Source: Phycisphaerae bacterium
GTDB lineage: Bacteria > Planctomycetota > Phycisphaerae > UBA1845
DNA: 32,175 nucleotides
Direction: 5' to 3'
Assembly: GCA_030429365.1 (NCBI GenBank)
Contig: JAUIEW010000026.1
Coordinates: 1-32,175 of the forward strand
Of this stretch, positions 1 to 9,676 are shown in pieces. A model generated the notes under the pieces. The model was not told where the DNA came from, made no database searches, and was given only the letters and a program-made list of their open reading frames with translations. Positions within the stretch are counted from its first letter, which is position 1, and every line of letters begins with the position of its first letter. The translations under genes and the position numbers were made by a program.

Positions 1-340
1 CATAGAGGATGGCATCTTCCGCACCGACAAATTCGGCGATCTTTTTTTCCAGTTCTTTGTGAATGTCCTGGGTGCCGCAGATAAACCGAACGGAGGAAAG
101 CCCGAAACCATGCGATTTGATCGCTTCAATTCCGGCTTCGATTACGGCAGGGTGAGAGGAGAGTCCCAGGTAGTTGTTGGCACAAAAATTGAGAACCTGT
201 TTGGGTTCGCTCGCTTCAGGGTACGCAACACGAATGTTTGCAGACTGAGGCGTCTGAATCACACGCTCCTGTTTGAACAATCCGGCATCGCGGATCGACG
301 ACAGTTCCTGCTGCAACGCTTCCTGCATTGCCCCGTACAT
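1..340 (-). CDS. kbl: 2-amino-3-ketobutyrate CoA ligase (glycine C-acetyltransferase), partial: N-terminal part, runs off the left edge
   Basis: Hand translation of the minus strand from ATG at 340: MYGAMQEALQQELSSIRDAGLFKQERVIQTPQ...FCANNYLGLSSHP...SHGFGLSSVRFICGTQDIHKELEKKIAEFVGAEDAILY, typical Kbl N-terminus; lies directly downstream of tdh. Not in the ORF track because it is open at the edge. Confidence 0.93.
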   Translation of the reverse strand, partial: MYGAMQEALQQELSSIRDAGLFKQERVIQTPQSANIRVAYPEASEPKQVLNFCANNYLGLSSHPAVIEAGIEAIKSHGFGLSSVRFICGTQDIHKELEKKIAEFVGAEDAILY

Positions 341-390
341 GACGCTTCTCCCTTGGTTTGGTTTTCAGACGATGAATCGATTCACCCAGA

Positions 391-1533
391 CTATCGATGT
401 TGAACGGTTCCGTGGTCGCTGACGTCGTCAGCCACCCGCCACGTTGACGCAACTTTCGGTGCACGCGGCGACTGAATCTCGGGGATGAGCACGAGTTTGC
501 ACGCATCGCCCTTGGCCAGCAGTTCCATCGCGTCGTTGATCTCATCGAACACAATGGTCTTGCTGATCAGCGGGGTCAGATCCACGACCTTGTTCGCGAG
601 CAACCAACGGGTCTTGAACCATGTTTCGAAAATCCTGCGACCATTCAGTGCGGTCACGTGCAGATTCTTGAAAATCATGTTCTCCGCGATGTCGATCTCC
701 ACCGGGTCGGCTGGTATGCCGAACAGGACCACGCTCCCGCCATGACGCGCCGCGCGAAACGCGGTATTGATCGCGATGGGCGATCCACTCATCTCCAAGA
801 CAACATCGATCCCGAGGCCTTGATTGGCTTCGAACAATCGATCGACGACATCACCGCCTTCTTTGGGATTGAAGACTTCTGTCGCGCCCATGGTCTTGGC
901 CAGTTGGAGACGATTGTCGTTGATGTCGGTGGCGTAAACGTACGATGCGCCGCTGGCCTTGGCGATGCCGACGCTGAACAATCCAATCGGACCGCAACCG
1001 AGAATCGCCACGCTTTTGCCCGTGATGTCCTGATCGAGCGTCGCGAAAACGGCGTTACCGAATGGCTCTTGAATCGCCGCAATTTCGGCGCTGATCTTCT
1101 CACGATCGTTGAGCCAGATGACTTTTTCTGGGACAGCAACGTATTCGGCAAACGCGCCGTCGATATCGACACCGAGGATGCGCGTACGCGGGCATAAGTG
1201 GGCCTGTCCGGTCCGACATTGGTAGCACATGCCGCACGTGATGTGCGATTCGGCGGAAACGAAATCTCCAACCTGCGTGTGCTCAACTTGCGAACCGACC
1301 TCGACCACCGTACCGGAAAACTCATGGCCCAGCGTCAACGGCGGCTTGATGCGGTTGCGACTCCACGCATCCCATTTCCAGATGTGCAGATCGGTACCGC
1401 AGATGCCGGCTGCCTCGACTTCGACCAAGACTTCATCAGATTTGATTGACGGAATGGGTACGTCTTCAACAGTCAGGCCGCGTTCGCTTTTGGTTTTGCG
1501 AACGGCCCGCATTGTGGTCGGCATTTTTGCCAT
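391..1533 (-). CDS. tdh: L-threonine 3-dehydrogenase (zinc-dependent MDR dehydrogenase)
   Basis: GHEFSGTVVEVGS, CGTDLHIWKWDAW, CGMCYQCRTGQAHLCPRTRILGVDIDGAFAEYV, IQEPFGNAVFATL; adjacent to kbl. Confidence 0.95.
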   Translation of the reverse strand: MAKMPTTMRAVRKTKSERGLTVEDVPIPSIKSDEVLVEVEAAGICGTDLHIWKWDAWSRNRIKPPLTLGHEFSGTVVEVGSQVEHTQVGDFVSAESHITCGMCYQCRTGQAHLCPRTRILGVDIDGAFAEYVAVPEKVIWLNDREKISAEIAAIQEPFGNAVFATLDQDITGKSVAILGCGPIGLFSVGIAKASGASYVYATDINDNRLQLAKTMGATEVFNPKEGGDVVDRLFEANQGLGIDVVLEMSGSPIAINTAFRAARHGGSVVLFGIPADPVEIDIAENMIFKNLHVTALNGRRIFETWFKTRWLLANKVVDLTPLISKTIVFDEINDAMELLAKGDACKLVLIPEIQSPRAPKVASTWRVADDVSDHGTVQHR

Positions 1534-1557
1534 CCCCCAAGTTAGTTGTTGAGCGCC

Positions 1558-2382
1558 TTATTCTCCGGGTGGCTGAGGGCGCTTGGGCTCTGTGGTCTTA
1601 TGATAACCGTCTGTTTCCTTGGGTAAAACAAACGCGCTGTCGGGCAAATCCAGATTGATGCTTTTTTCTGTGAGGTCGCCAAAGTCTGCGACCTTCAGGT
1701 TGGTTCCGGGGGCGTCTTCAACCAGAATTCGCAGGGGCAAATTCAACTTGCGGGAGACGTAGTAGTCGAGTCGCCCATAGTCGCGGGCGAGACCGGACTC
1801 TTCCTTGGGCTTGCAAAGCAGATGGTCACACGCTGCGGGATCACCCGGCTGAGGCGGGATGAGTTTGACCTCAAAATTCTTGAGGATCTGCTCTTTCTTC
1901 TGCCCGAATGGCATGGGGAACGGGGCTTTGTCGAGATCGAAGAAGTCGGCTTGCTCACCGGGTTCGAGGATTTCTCGATCGATGCGGTTCTGACTTTTGC
2001 TGTTGGCTTCGATCAGCCACCGATCGCGGAAGAGATACCAGACCTGTTGGCGGAGCAATATGCCGTCGGCCACCATCTTGTCGAAGGACACCAGAAACAT
2101 CGGATTGGGCTCGGCACGTTTGAATTGGATGGTGCCATAGCGGGTGGTCTCGGTGATGTTCAAGGTGTCTTCAGTTTTGAACTCGACTTTACAGCGGATG
2201 GTTTTGATGTCTTTGCCGGCTTGTTCGAGTCGTTCGAGAATCGCCACGACCTCTGCCGGTGCAGGCTCATTGACTTTTGCCCCTTCCTTGTTCGCGTCGT
2301 TTTGCCCAAACGAAACATTGGGCATCACCAACGCCATCAGGATGGCCAACTTGCAAGCTGCTGTCTTGGATCGGTCGAGCAT
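1558..2382 (-). CDS. TIGR03009-like secreted protein (LolA-like fold suspected)
   Basis: Signal peptide (LAILMALVMPNVSFGQ), then VAILERLEQAGKDIKTIRCKVEFKTEDTLN...GTIQFKRAEPNPMFLVSFDK, resembling planctomycete TIGR03009 proteins; ATG preceded by GAGGT. Confidence 0.65.
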   Translation of the reverse strand: MLDRSKTAACKLAILMALVMPNVSFGQNDANKEGAKVNEPAPAEVVAILERLEQAGKDIKTIRCKVEFKTEDTLNITETTRYGTIQFKRAEPNPMFLVSFDKMVADGILLRQQVWYLFRDRWLIEANSKSQNRIDREILEPGEQADFFDLDKAPFPMPFGQKKEQILKNFEVKLIPPQPGDPAACDHLLCKPKEESGLARDYGRLDYYVSRKLNLPLRILVEDAPGTNLKVADFGDLTEKSINLDLPDSAFVLPKETDGYHKTTEPKRPQPPGE

Positions 2383-2671
2383 CGATACCTCGTTTCACAG
2401 TTTTGTTGAACGGACTCACTCAGGCATTCGCGCCATGTTTGCTTTTATTTCATTCTGAAGCGTTGGGCAAGTGTCGGAGTTCGTCGGGTCATGAATCCCG
2501 TGGGCCGGCTCGCGGTCGTCAGCACGATCGCAGTTGCAAGTTGTTCAGCGAAAGGCCCTTAAGGTTCCCCAGGCAGTCTTGAGCCATGGTCCGCCCTCTG
2601 CTCGCAGGCCAAACTTCGCCGAGCCCAATGCCGTAACGATGGCGGCCTCACCGGCCTGAGGATGCGGGTAG

Positions 2672-2690
2672 AAAAAACCCAATGGGTTCA
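2672..2690 (-). terminator. Weak second intrinsic terminator candidate (minus strand)
   Basis: Minus strand AACCC-ATT-GGGTT followed by TTTTCT; short 5-bp stem. Confidence 0.35.
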
Positions 2691-2751
2691 AACGCGAGCG
2701 GTGCACCTCGCAACATGCGTTCCGTTGTTTTCAAGCGCAAAGTGGAATCTG

Positions 2752-2796
2752 CGAAAAAGAAGAAAGCACCCGACATCGTTTGAGGATGCCGGGTGC
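2752..2796 (-). terminator. Rho-independent terminator on minus strand, downstream of lpxA
   Basis: Minus strand GCACCCGGCATCCTCAAACGATGTCGGGTGC (7-bp GC stem, one mismatch, 4 more bp) followed by TTTCTTCTTTTT. Confidence 0.8.
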
Positions 2797-3246
2797 CTTC
2801 CGGAGGGGAAAGAAGCATCGATAGCTCCGTGGCTTTTGGATCAAGACGGCGCTTAATGTTGCAACTGACAATGAATCGGTCGATCGTCCGTGATCGGCAC
2901 CCATTGGGCGCCCCGAATCGAAACAAGACGTGATTCTCTCGAAAACAAAACAACCAGAAATGCCAGTGCGTATCTCAGCGACCGGGCACATCCTACTGTT
3001 GGCTGCATCGTTGGCAATAGAAAACTCGTATCAAAATTGAATCGACACAGCGCGTTTTTACCTCCACGCCGCGCGCCGTCGCCAACGTATGGATAATATC
3101 CCCCTTTTGCATCGACTCGCATTGATGGATTGGCGCGGACACACCTTTGTTGTTCTTCGTAACCTAGCCATATTCACATCAGTTGTGGCTAACTGCGCAA
3201 ATATGCATTGAAGTGAAGAGTGCGCTGGACGAAGTGTTGGCGACGG

Positions 3247-4053
3247 TTATTCAGCGGCGTCCGCGGTCTTGCCGACGCCTTTTCGCCGGCTTGCACCGAT
3301 CCCGCGTTTGCTTTCCGCCAATATGAATTCCAAGAAGCGTTCGCCGGCCTTGGTCTTGGTTGTTTCGACCATCTCTTTCGCAGCGCGCATGAGTTGGCCC
3401 GTCTCGCGAAACACTTTGCGATGAAGGTGGCGCACTTCATCGATTGACTCGCGATCGAAACCGCCCCGCCGCATACCGACCCGATTGATGCCGTGACAGA
3501 AGCAACGATCGGAGTAGGTCAGAAAAGGTGCGGCATCGCGCGTCATCAACGTCGCTCCACTAATCATCGTGTACTCACCGATTCGACCGAACTGCTGAAC
3601 CATGGCCGCTCCACCGAGCACCGCATGATGGAAGATGGTGACATGGCCGGCCAACAACACACCACTCGACATGACCACATGGTCTTCAATCGTGCAGTCG
3701 TGCGCGACATGCGAGTTGGACATGAGCATGCAATCGCTGCCTACTCGGGTGACCGATCCTTCCGAGGTTCCGCGGTGAATGGTCGCGCCCTCGCGAATGA
3801 TCGTCCGATCACCAATCTTGCAAAGGCTCCGCGCCCCTTTGTAACTGTGATCCTGCGGCGGACCGCCCACACATGCGAAAGGATGGATAACACATTCGCG
3901 ACCGATGTCGGTGTCGCCTTCGATGTGTGCATGAGCGCACACGCGTGTGCCCTCGCCGATATGCACGGGGCCATCGATGACGGCATAGGGCCCGACTTCA
4001 ACGTTGTCGTCCAGAGTGGCTTGCTTGTCGATCACGGCGCTTGGATGAATCAT
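3247..4053 (-). CDS. lpxA: Acyl-ACP--UDP-N-acetylglucosamine O-acyltransferase (LpxA family, left-handed beta-helix)
   Basis: Start re-assigned from 4164 to 4053 (MIHPSAVIDKQATLDDNVEVGPYAVIDGPVHIGEGTRVCAHAHIEG...); hexapeptide repeats, IREGATIHRGT, NSHVAHDCTIEDHVVMSSG. Confidence 0.88.
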   Translation of the reverse strand: MIHPSAVIDKQATLDDNVEVGPYAVIDGPVHIGEGTRVCAHAHIEGDTDIGRECVIHPFACVGGPPQDHSYKGARSLCKIGDRTIIREGATIHRGTSEGSVTRVGSDCMLMSNSHVAHDCTIEDHVVMSSGVLLAGHVTIFHHAVLGGAAMVQQFGRIGEYTMISGATLMTRDAAPFLTYSDRCFCHGINRVGMRRGGFDRESIDEVRHLHRKVFRETGQLMRAAKEMVETTKTKAGERFLEFILAESKRGIGASRRKGVGKTADAAE

Positions 4054-4404
4054 GGTGACACTCTCGCTGCGTGCGGGTCTTGGATTGCGAATCTCAGCAT
4101 CGACTGAACCGGGCATCCGTGCCCGGCTTGCCTGCGCGTTCGGATTTGAAGGCGCAAAGTCCAATCTTATCCGACACGGCGTGCCCGGGCGAGCAACGGA
4201 CCCCGACGAGGCGATCAGGCATCCTTCGCCAAACCAAGAAACATCTACGACACATTTGACCGTGATTCAATGCGGCCGCTCTCAGAGCTGCCGGAATTCG
4301 AGGGCGCGATTAAACCCTTACTGACAGCGTCGAGAATGGGAGGTTTATCGACAATGCGGACTTCTGTGCCAGGCGGGAGACCCACGCGAGGTACGAAGAG
4401 TTAC

Positions 4405-4433
4405 TTGACTTCGGTGGATCAAATGCCGATACT
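4405..4433 (+). promoter_or_regulatory. Sigma70-like promoter upstream of the pseudopilin gene
   Basis: TTGACT - 17 nt - GATACT; upstream of the + strand gene starting at 4619. Confidence 0.45.
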
Positions 4434-4618
4434 TAATGGTGCTGTGTAGGCCATCCGATCTCGGAGCGCTTTGGTTGCGCGCCGTGTTCGCACTTGCGTC
4501 GATCTCCAACACGAATAAAAATGAGAAATACACTCGGGCAATAGAGGAATATATGCCTGTTGTCCACACAAATGCATCTGCCCCGATCAGCAAACGGGAT
4601 GGGGCTGGAGGAACTTTA

Positions 4619-5671
4619 ATGAATACGAATGCACTCTGTCGCAAAACCAGAAATGGCTTCACGTTGGTTGAATTGCTGGTTGTCGTCTCGATCATCGCAT
4701 TGCTTGTGGCGATTCTGTTGCCGTCACTGAGCAAGGCCCGTCAACAAGCCAAACGGTTGTCTTGCCTGGCGAATATCCGGGGGGTTTCGCAGGCGTCGCT
4801 GACTTACAGTTCTGACGACAGAAACGAGAACTCAATTCCCATCGGCCAGGGTGATGGGACTTACCCCAAGGCGCACTTGGCGTATGCCGGTTTTGGGGGG
4901 AAGAGTGGACTTGGTGTAACAAAGAATGCCAACAACTCGAACTGGAGCGGCAGGCCGACAGTTGAAATCGGTTCTCAGCACCGCCCGCTCAACTACGTGC
5001 TCTACAAGGGACTGAACAGACTTTCGGGGAATTTTGTCGATTGGAACCAGGACACACAGATCGAAGCGCCGAATTTCAAGTGCCCCTCGGACAGAGGGTT
5101 CAGCGGGATGCACATGAAGGGCTGGAAGGATAGCAAGCTCTCGGGGTTTGACTACTTCGGGACGTCGTATTTTGCCAACCCGCTTTTTGTTGCCGCCGCG
5201 AATGAAACCGCTTGGAAATCGAATTCAATGTACCACCGCCCGCTTTCGCGCGTTCCCAATCCAGGCAATACGATCATGTATACGGAATTGGCTACACGCT
5301 ACGCGATCTTCGCCAATAACACCGAAGAATATGATCAGGACGTTTCCGGGTGCTTTTGGCCGTACTCGTGGGGCGACTATACTGCCAAGGGATTTCACAA
5401 GAAAGATTGGAATTTCAACGTGTCGTTTGGTGACGGACACGCCTCCTGGATCAAGCTGAAAGGATATGGCCAGGTCGATATTCCGCAGCACAACATGCCG
5501 CCCGAGTGCCCCAATGGCAAGTGCTCATGCATCCTCGTGCGGGGTCTGGGATGGCAACTTGATACGCTGCCAGGCGACCTGGTGAGCACAATCAAGGCGA
5601 AGAATTCCTCGACCGTCATTGCCCAGACTGATGGCAGCACGCCGAATGAATTTGAAGTTGTGGATTATTAA
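4619..5671 (+). CDS. Type II secretion/type IV-like pseudopilin with prepilin N-terminal cleavage motif and variant H-X-DG C-terminal motif
   Basis: NGFTLVELLVVVSIIALLVAILLPSLSKARQQAKRLSCLANIRG (prepilin peptidase site and hydrophobic helix); H-KKDWNFNVSFG-DGHASW near the C-terminus; SD GGAGGA before ATG 4619 (track start 4436 is upstream). Confidence 0.88.
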   Translation: MNTNALCRKTRNGFTLVELLVVVSIIALLVAILLPSLSKARQQAKRLSCLANIRGVSQASLTYSSDDRNENSIPIGQGDGTYPKAHLAYAGFGGKSGLGVTKNANNSNWSGRPTVEIGSQHRPLNYVLYKGLNRLSGNFVDWNQDTQIEAPNFKCPSDRGFSGMHMKGWKDSKLSGFDYFGTSYFANPLFVAAANETAWKSNSMYHRPLSRVPNPGNTIMYTELATRYAIFANNTEEYDQDVSGCFWPYSWGDYTAKGFHKKDWNFNVSFGDGHASWIKLKGYGQVDIPQHNMPPECPNGKCSCILVRGLGWQLDTLPGDLVSTIKAKNSSTVIAQTDGSTPNEFEVVDY

Positions 5672-5729
5672 CAAATCCAGAACCTCACAAGATGACGGCG
5701 AATGATTCGTCATCTCCATGCAGAATACC

Positions 5730-5766
5730 AAGGCCACCTTGCTTCATTGCGGGGTGGCCTTTCTTT
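5730..5766 (+). terminator. Rho-independent terminator after the pseudopilin gene
   Basis: AAGGCCACC-loop-GGTGGCCTT followed by TCTTTG, ~60 nt after the stop at 5671. Confidence 0.75.
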
Positions 5767-5895
5767 GTGGGAGACGATTCGTCTAGTTCTCCATGGCACT
5801 CGCCGCTGGCAACCTGTGGGCACCACAATATAGACACAAAGCGATCATTGACCGGTTTGGTGGCCAATGCGTGTTGAGCGGTTAGAATCACCCCA

Positions 5896-6636
5896 ATGTC
5901 CGCGGTTCTACAAGTTAAGGATCTTCGCAAGACGTTTCGTCTTGGGGCCGAGTCCGTTCACGCACTGGACGGCGTTTCGCTTGATGTTCCTGCCGGTGAG
6001 TTTCTCGTCATCATGGGGGCGAGCGGTTCCGGCAAGAGCACGCTCCTGCACTTGATCGGTGGGCTGGACCTGCCGACTTCGGGCGAGATTCTCATCGAGG
6101 GGCAGGACATTGCGGCGATGTCGGACCGCAAACGAACCATGCTCCGTCGATCCCGACTTGGTGTGGTCTTTCAGAATTTCAACCTGCTCCCCACACTGAC
6201 TGCGATTGAAAACGTCGCCCTGCCGTCGCTGATCGGCGGGGGCAACAACGGTTCGGCGCAGACTGTGGCGAAGGAACTGCTCGAATCGGTGGACATGAAT
6301 CACCGCATGCAGCATCGACCGCAAGCGCTGTCCGGCGGCGAGCAGCAGCGCGTGGCGATCGCCCGGGCGCTACTAAACGACCCGGCCCTCTTGCTCGCGG
6401 ATGAGCCGACCGGCAACCTCGATTCGCACCACGCCGAATCCATCTGGACGTTGCTTCGCAAACTCGTTGACGAGCAGCAACGCACCGTCATCGCCGTCAC
6501 GCATGAGCCCATCGGCGCCCGATTTGCCGACCGCATCGTCGTCCTCAAGGACGGCAAGATTGTCGGGACCATCAACGATTCGAGGAACCTGGATGCGACA
6601 CTGGTTGCAACTCGCTACACGGAACTGGCGCGCTAA
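5896..6636 (+). CDS. ABC transporter ATP-binding protein (LolD/MacB type)
   Basis: Walker A GASGSGKSTLLHLIGGLD, signature LSGGEQQRVAIARAL, Walker B LLLADEPTGNLDS. Confidence 0.95.
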   Translation: MSAVLQVKDLRKTFRLGAESVHALDGVSLDVPAGEFLVIMGASGSGKSTLLHLIGGLDLPTSGEILIEGQDIAAMSDRKRTMLRRSRLGVVFQNFNLLPTLTAIENVALPSLIGGGNNGSAQTVAKELLESVDMNHRMQHRPQALSGGEQQRVAIARALLNDPALLLADEPTGNLDSHHAESIWTLLRKLVDEQQRTVIAVTHEPIGARFADRIVVLKDGKIVGTINDSRNLDATLVATRYTELAR

Positions 6637-9502
6637 GCCCGGCCGCACGATCGCGATTGTCCTGGCTGTCATGTTGGGCGTCGGTACGGTGGTCGCGGTT
6701 TCAAGTCTCTACGCCTCGGTCGAAGCCACGATCTCCGAGCAGATCGTCGACAATTGGCTTGGGCATAGCCACATCAGCATCCAATCCCCCAGTGGACATT
6801 GGGGCAGCATCGACGAAGGCATCGCTGCACAGATCGCCAAGATCGAAGGCGTCACCCGCGTCACGTCGCGCTACAAGACCCGCATGCACTTGATCTCTCC
6901 GGTCGATGCGCCCGCACCGGGTGAAGAGATCGACATGACCAACGCCCGCAAAGATCCGATCGACGTCGTCGGGATCGATCCGGCCAACGAGGCGCAATTC
7001 CGCAAACAAAAAGACTTGATTGGCGGCGGTATTCAGCCAACCGATCGCGATGTCATCGTGCTGGAGTCACGTCTGGCGTCCGATTTGAAAATCAATCTGG
7101 GCGACACCGTCTACATTGAAGGTCTGATGACCGATCCGGTTCGGCCCGTCACGGTGTGCGGTATCGCGCCGGGGCGGCGTGTGGCGTTCTTTCAAAAACC
7201 TTCTGTCTACATGCATCTGCGCGACGTCCAGCAAATGCGCCACGAGACAAACCGCGTCTCGGTCATCGATTGCATGGTCGCCAACGACACGCCGGAATAC
7301 ATCGCAGGCAAAGCCGAGGAAATCCGCAACCTCATCCGCCAACAAGGGCAAGGCTACCTCGTCACAACCGCCGGCGCGAAGGTCAACCAATTGCGCGAAG
7401 CACGCAGCGCATCGCACCTGGTGCTCTTGCTGTTTACGTTTGTCACCCTGCTCACGTCATTTTTCATCATCATCACGACGATGAGCATGGGAATGATGCA
7501 GCGGATTCGCATCCTTGGGGCTATTCGATGCATCGGGATGACGCGCAGGCAGTTGGCTGCCCTGGTTTATGCGGAGGTTGTGCCACTGGGTGTCATTGGC
7601 GTCTTGCTCGGCGTGCCGTGTGGGATGTTGATGACCCATGCTGCGGTCGCCTGGGTTCCGCATGTCGAAGACATTGTCCACTCGGTTCGGTTTGGGGCCT
7701 GGGGTATTTGTGTTGCGGTCATCGGCGGTTTAATCACAACGATTCTCGGCGCGACTGCGCTTCTGTCACAGGGGGCAATGGTTTCCCCGCTTGAGGCAGT
7801 CAACTCGCAAGCCAAACCGCAGCGGCATCAAACCATCGTGTTCGCCGCGTTGGCGGGCGCGATTCTCATTGGATTTCACCACGTCTTGATTGCAACGGTG
7901 GAACCATCCAACTGGCTAAGACCGGTCACGCTGTTTGTCGGGACGGCGACGCTTTATGGCGGGTACATGCTGCTCGCCCCGGCGCTGGTCATCCTGGCCG
8001 GCCGACTTGCTTTGATGATTGCAGCCCCCCTGCTTGGTGTCGATCGCAGGCTGGCAGCCGACCAGATATCGCGAGCACCCTGGCGGGCGGCGGGCGTGTG
8101 CTGGACGCTGATGGTCGGTCTGTCGCTGGTGGTTTACGTGTTCGTGCGGGGCGAGAGTATCGTCAATGCGTGGGACTTTCCGACGAAACTGGCGGGCACG
8201 TTCGTTTGGACGACCGATCCATTCGATGCCGACCTGCTCAAGAAAGTCGACACCATCAAGGGCGTTACCGAAACGACACCGCTCAACGACGTGCCCTGTC
8301 GAATCAAGTCGCGGTACTCGTCGCTGCTGAGCTTGTTGAAATCTGAAAGCGTCTTTGCAGCCGGCGATCCCGATACATTCCTCTCGATGGCGAAACTCGA
8401 GTTTCTGCAAGGCGATGCGGATGACGCCCGTGAGAAACTCACGCGCGGCGGCTATATTCTTCTGCCGCCCGAAGCATCGCATTCATTTGGTTACAACGTC
8501 GGCGACAAGGTGCCCATCACGATCGCCAACAAGACGGTCAACTTCGAAGTCGCTGGCGTCGTGCGATCGCCAGCGATGGACATCGCCGTCCAATACTTCC
8601 AAGCCGACAGTTACATGATGCTCGCGTCGAGCAGTTCGGTGCTGGGCACACTCGACGACCTTCGCAAGAACTTCGGTATCGACACGCTGACGATGTTCAT
8701 GATGAATATCGATCTCGAAACATCGCAGCCGCCAGTTGCATTTGATCAACCGGCGAGTCCGCCTGAATCGCGCACGTGGTGGTGGGAACGCATTGAGCAG
8801 TGGTTGCCAATGCTTCCGCTCGACGAAGACGATGTCGATGTGCTCCGTAAAGAGATTGCAGAAATGGGCGATCAGGAGCGCGTGTATTGGGGTCCGGCGC
8901 TTCGGCGCCTCTATCGCGAGCACGTCGCAGCCGTCGATTTTCTGCGCGATCAATGGGTGGAACTGACCCCGGCTGCCCGTTGGGAAATTTATCGCGAACG
9001 AATCGTACTGGAACAGGTTAAGGGAATGATTAAACGTCCCTACGCGCAGACGGGAACGCTTCGCCGCATCAAGCAGGAAATTGATCGCGACATCCGCATC
9101 GCGACGATGGGGATATCAGCCGTTCCAATGATCTCGCTGCTCGTCGCGACGTTGGGGGTGGTCAACCTGATGATGGTCAACGTCACCAGCCGCTCGCGGC
9201 AGATCGCGGTGCTGCGTTCGGTCGGCGCGACCCAATCGCTGATCGCCCGACTGGTCATGGTTGAGGCGCTGGTGCTGGGCTTGCTCGGGTCGCTGATCGG
9301 TGTCGGACTCGGATTGCACGCGGCGTATGCGGGCAACATTCTGATCACCAAACTGCTTGGAATTGAGATTCCGTGGGTGGTTCCGGTCGGGCGGGTGATG
9401 TTTGGCGTGGGGCTGACTTGGCTCGTATGCCTGATCGCGGGGATCAGACCCGCCCTGCGAGCGGCCCGCAGCGACGTGATTTCTGCGATGTCTGCCGCGT
9501 AA
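6593..9502 (+). CDS. ABC transporter permease (FtsX/MacB-like) with two FtsX-type TM blocks and a large extracytoplasmic insertion
   Basis: Likely start 6593 (MRHWLQLATRNWRAKPGRTIAIVLAVMLGVGTVVAV), overlapping the ATPase gene by 44 bp; FtsX-like motifs IRILGAIRCIGMTRRQLAALVYAEVVPLG and IAVLRSVGATQSLIARLVMVEALVLGLLG; MacB_PCD-like segments. Confidence 0.9.
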   Translation: MRHWLQLATRNWRAKPGRTIAIVLAVMLGVGTVVAVSSLYASVEATISEQIVDNWLGHSHISIQSPSGHWGSIDEGIAAQIAKIEGVTRVTSRYKTRMHLISPVDAPAPGEEIDMTNARKDPIDVVGIDPANEAQFRKQKDLIGGGIQPTDRDVIVLESRLASDLKINLGDTVYIEGLMTDPVRPVTVCGIAPGRRVAFFQKPSVYMHLRDVQQMRHETNRVSVIDCMVANDTPEYIAGKAEEIRNLIRQQGQGYLVTTAGAKVNQLREARSASHLVLLLFTFVTLLTSFFIIITTMSMGMMQRIRILGAIRCIGMTRRQLAALVYAEVVPLGVIGVLLGVPCGMLMTHAAVAWVPHVEDIVHSVRFGAWGICVAVIGGLITTILGATALLSQGAMVSPLEAVNSQAKPQRHQTIVFAALAGAILIGFHHVLIATVEPSNWLRPVTLFVGTATLYGGYMLLAPALVILAGRLALMIAAPLLGVDRRLAADQISRAPWRAAGVCWTLMVGLSLVVYVFVRGESIVNAWDFPTKLAGTFVWTTDPFDADLLKKVDTIKGVTETTPLNDVPCRIKSRYSSLLSLLKSESVFAAGDPDTFLSMAKLEFLQGDADDAREKLTRGGYILLPPEASHSFGYNVGDKVPITIANKTVNFEVAGVVRSPAMDIAVQYFQADSYMMLASSSSVLGTLDDLRKNFGIDTLTMFMMNIDLETSQPPVAFDQPASPPESRTWWWERIEQWLPMLPLDEDDVDVLRKEIAEMGDQERVYWGPALRRLYREHVAAVDFLRDQWVELTPAARWEIYRERIVLEQVKGMIKRPYAQTGTLRRIKQEIDRDIRIATMGISAVPMISLLVATLGVVNLMMVNVTSRSRQIAVLRSVGATQSLIARLVMVEALVLGLLGSLIGVGLGLHAAYAGNILITKLLGIEIPWVVPVGRVMFGVGLTWLVCLIAGIRPALRAARSDVISAMSAA

Positions 9503-9514
9503 CAACCTCAACCA

Positions 9515-9539
9515 TAACATCAATTCCAACATGATGTTA
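9515..9539. repeat. Perfect 8-bp inverted repeat just after the permease stop
   Basis: TAACATCA-attccaaca-TGATGTTA, followed by a GGCGG/CCGCC hairpin; no clear U-run, so a terminator role is uncertain. Confidence 0.4.
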
Positions 9540-9676
9540 CATTGAACGAGGCGGGTTTTCACCGCCCAATTTCCGGCATTGGCGGATTCAACCCGGGACC
9601 ATTTACGAATAACTCCCCTTTGAACGCGAATTAAAAGGTGAATACGTTGGGTTTGTTCTGACTCGAGGATTCGTCC

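Noticed and set aside
2679-2702. GGTTCAAAC-like tRNA T-loop string
   Set aside because: No flanking acceptor/anticodon stem structure; part of a small hairpin region.
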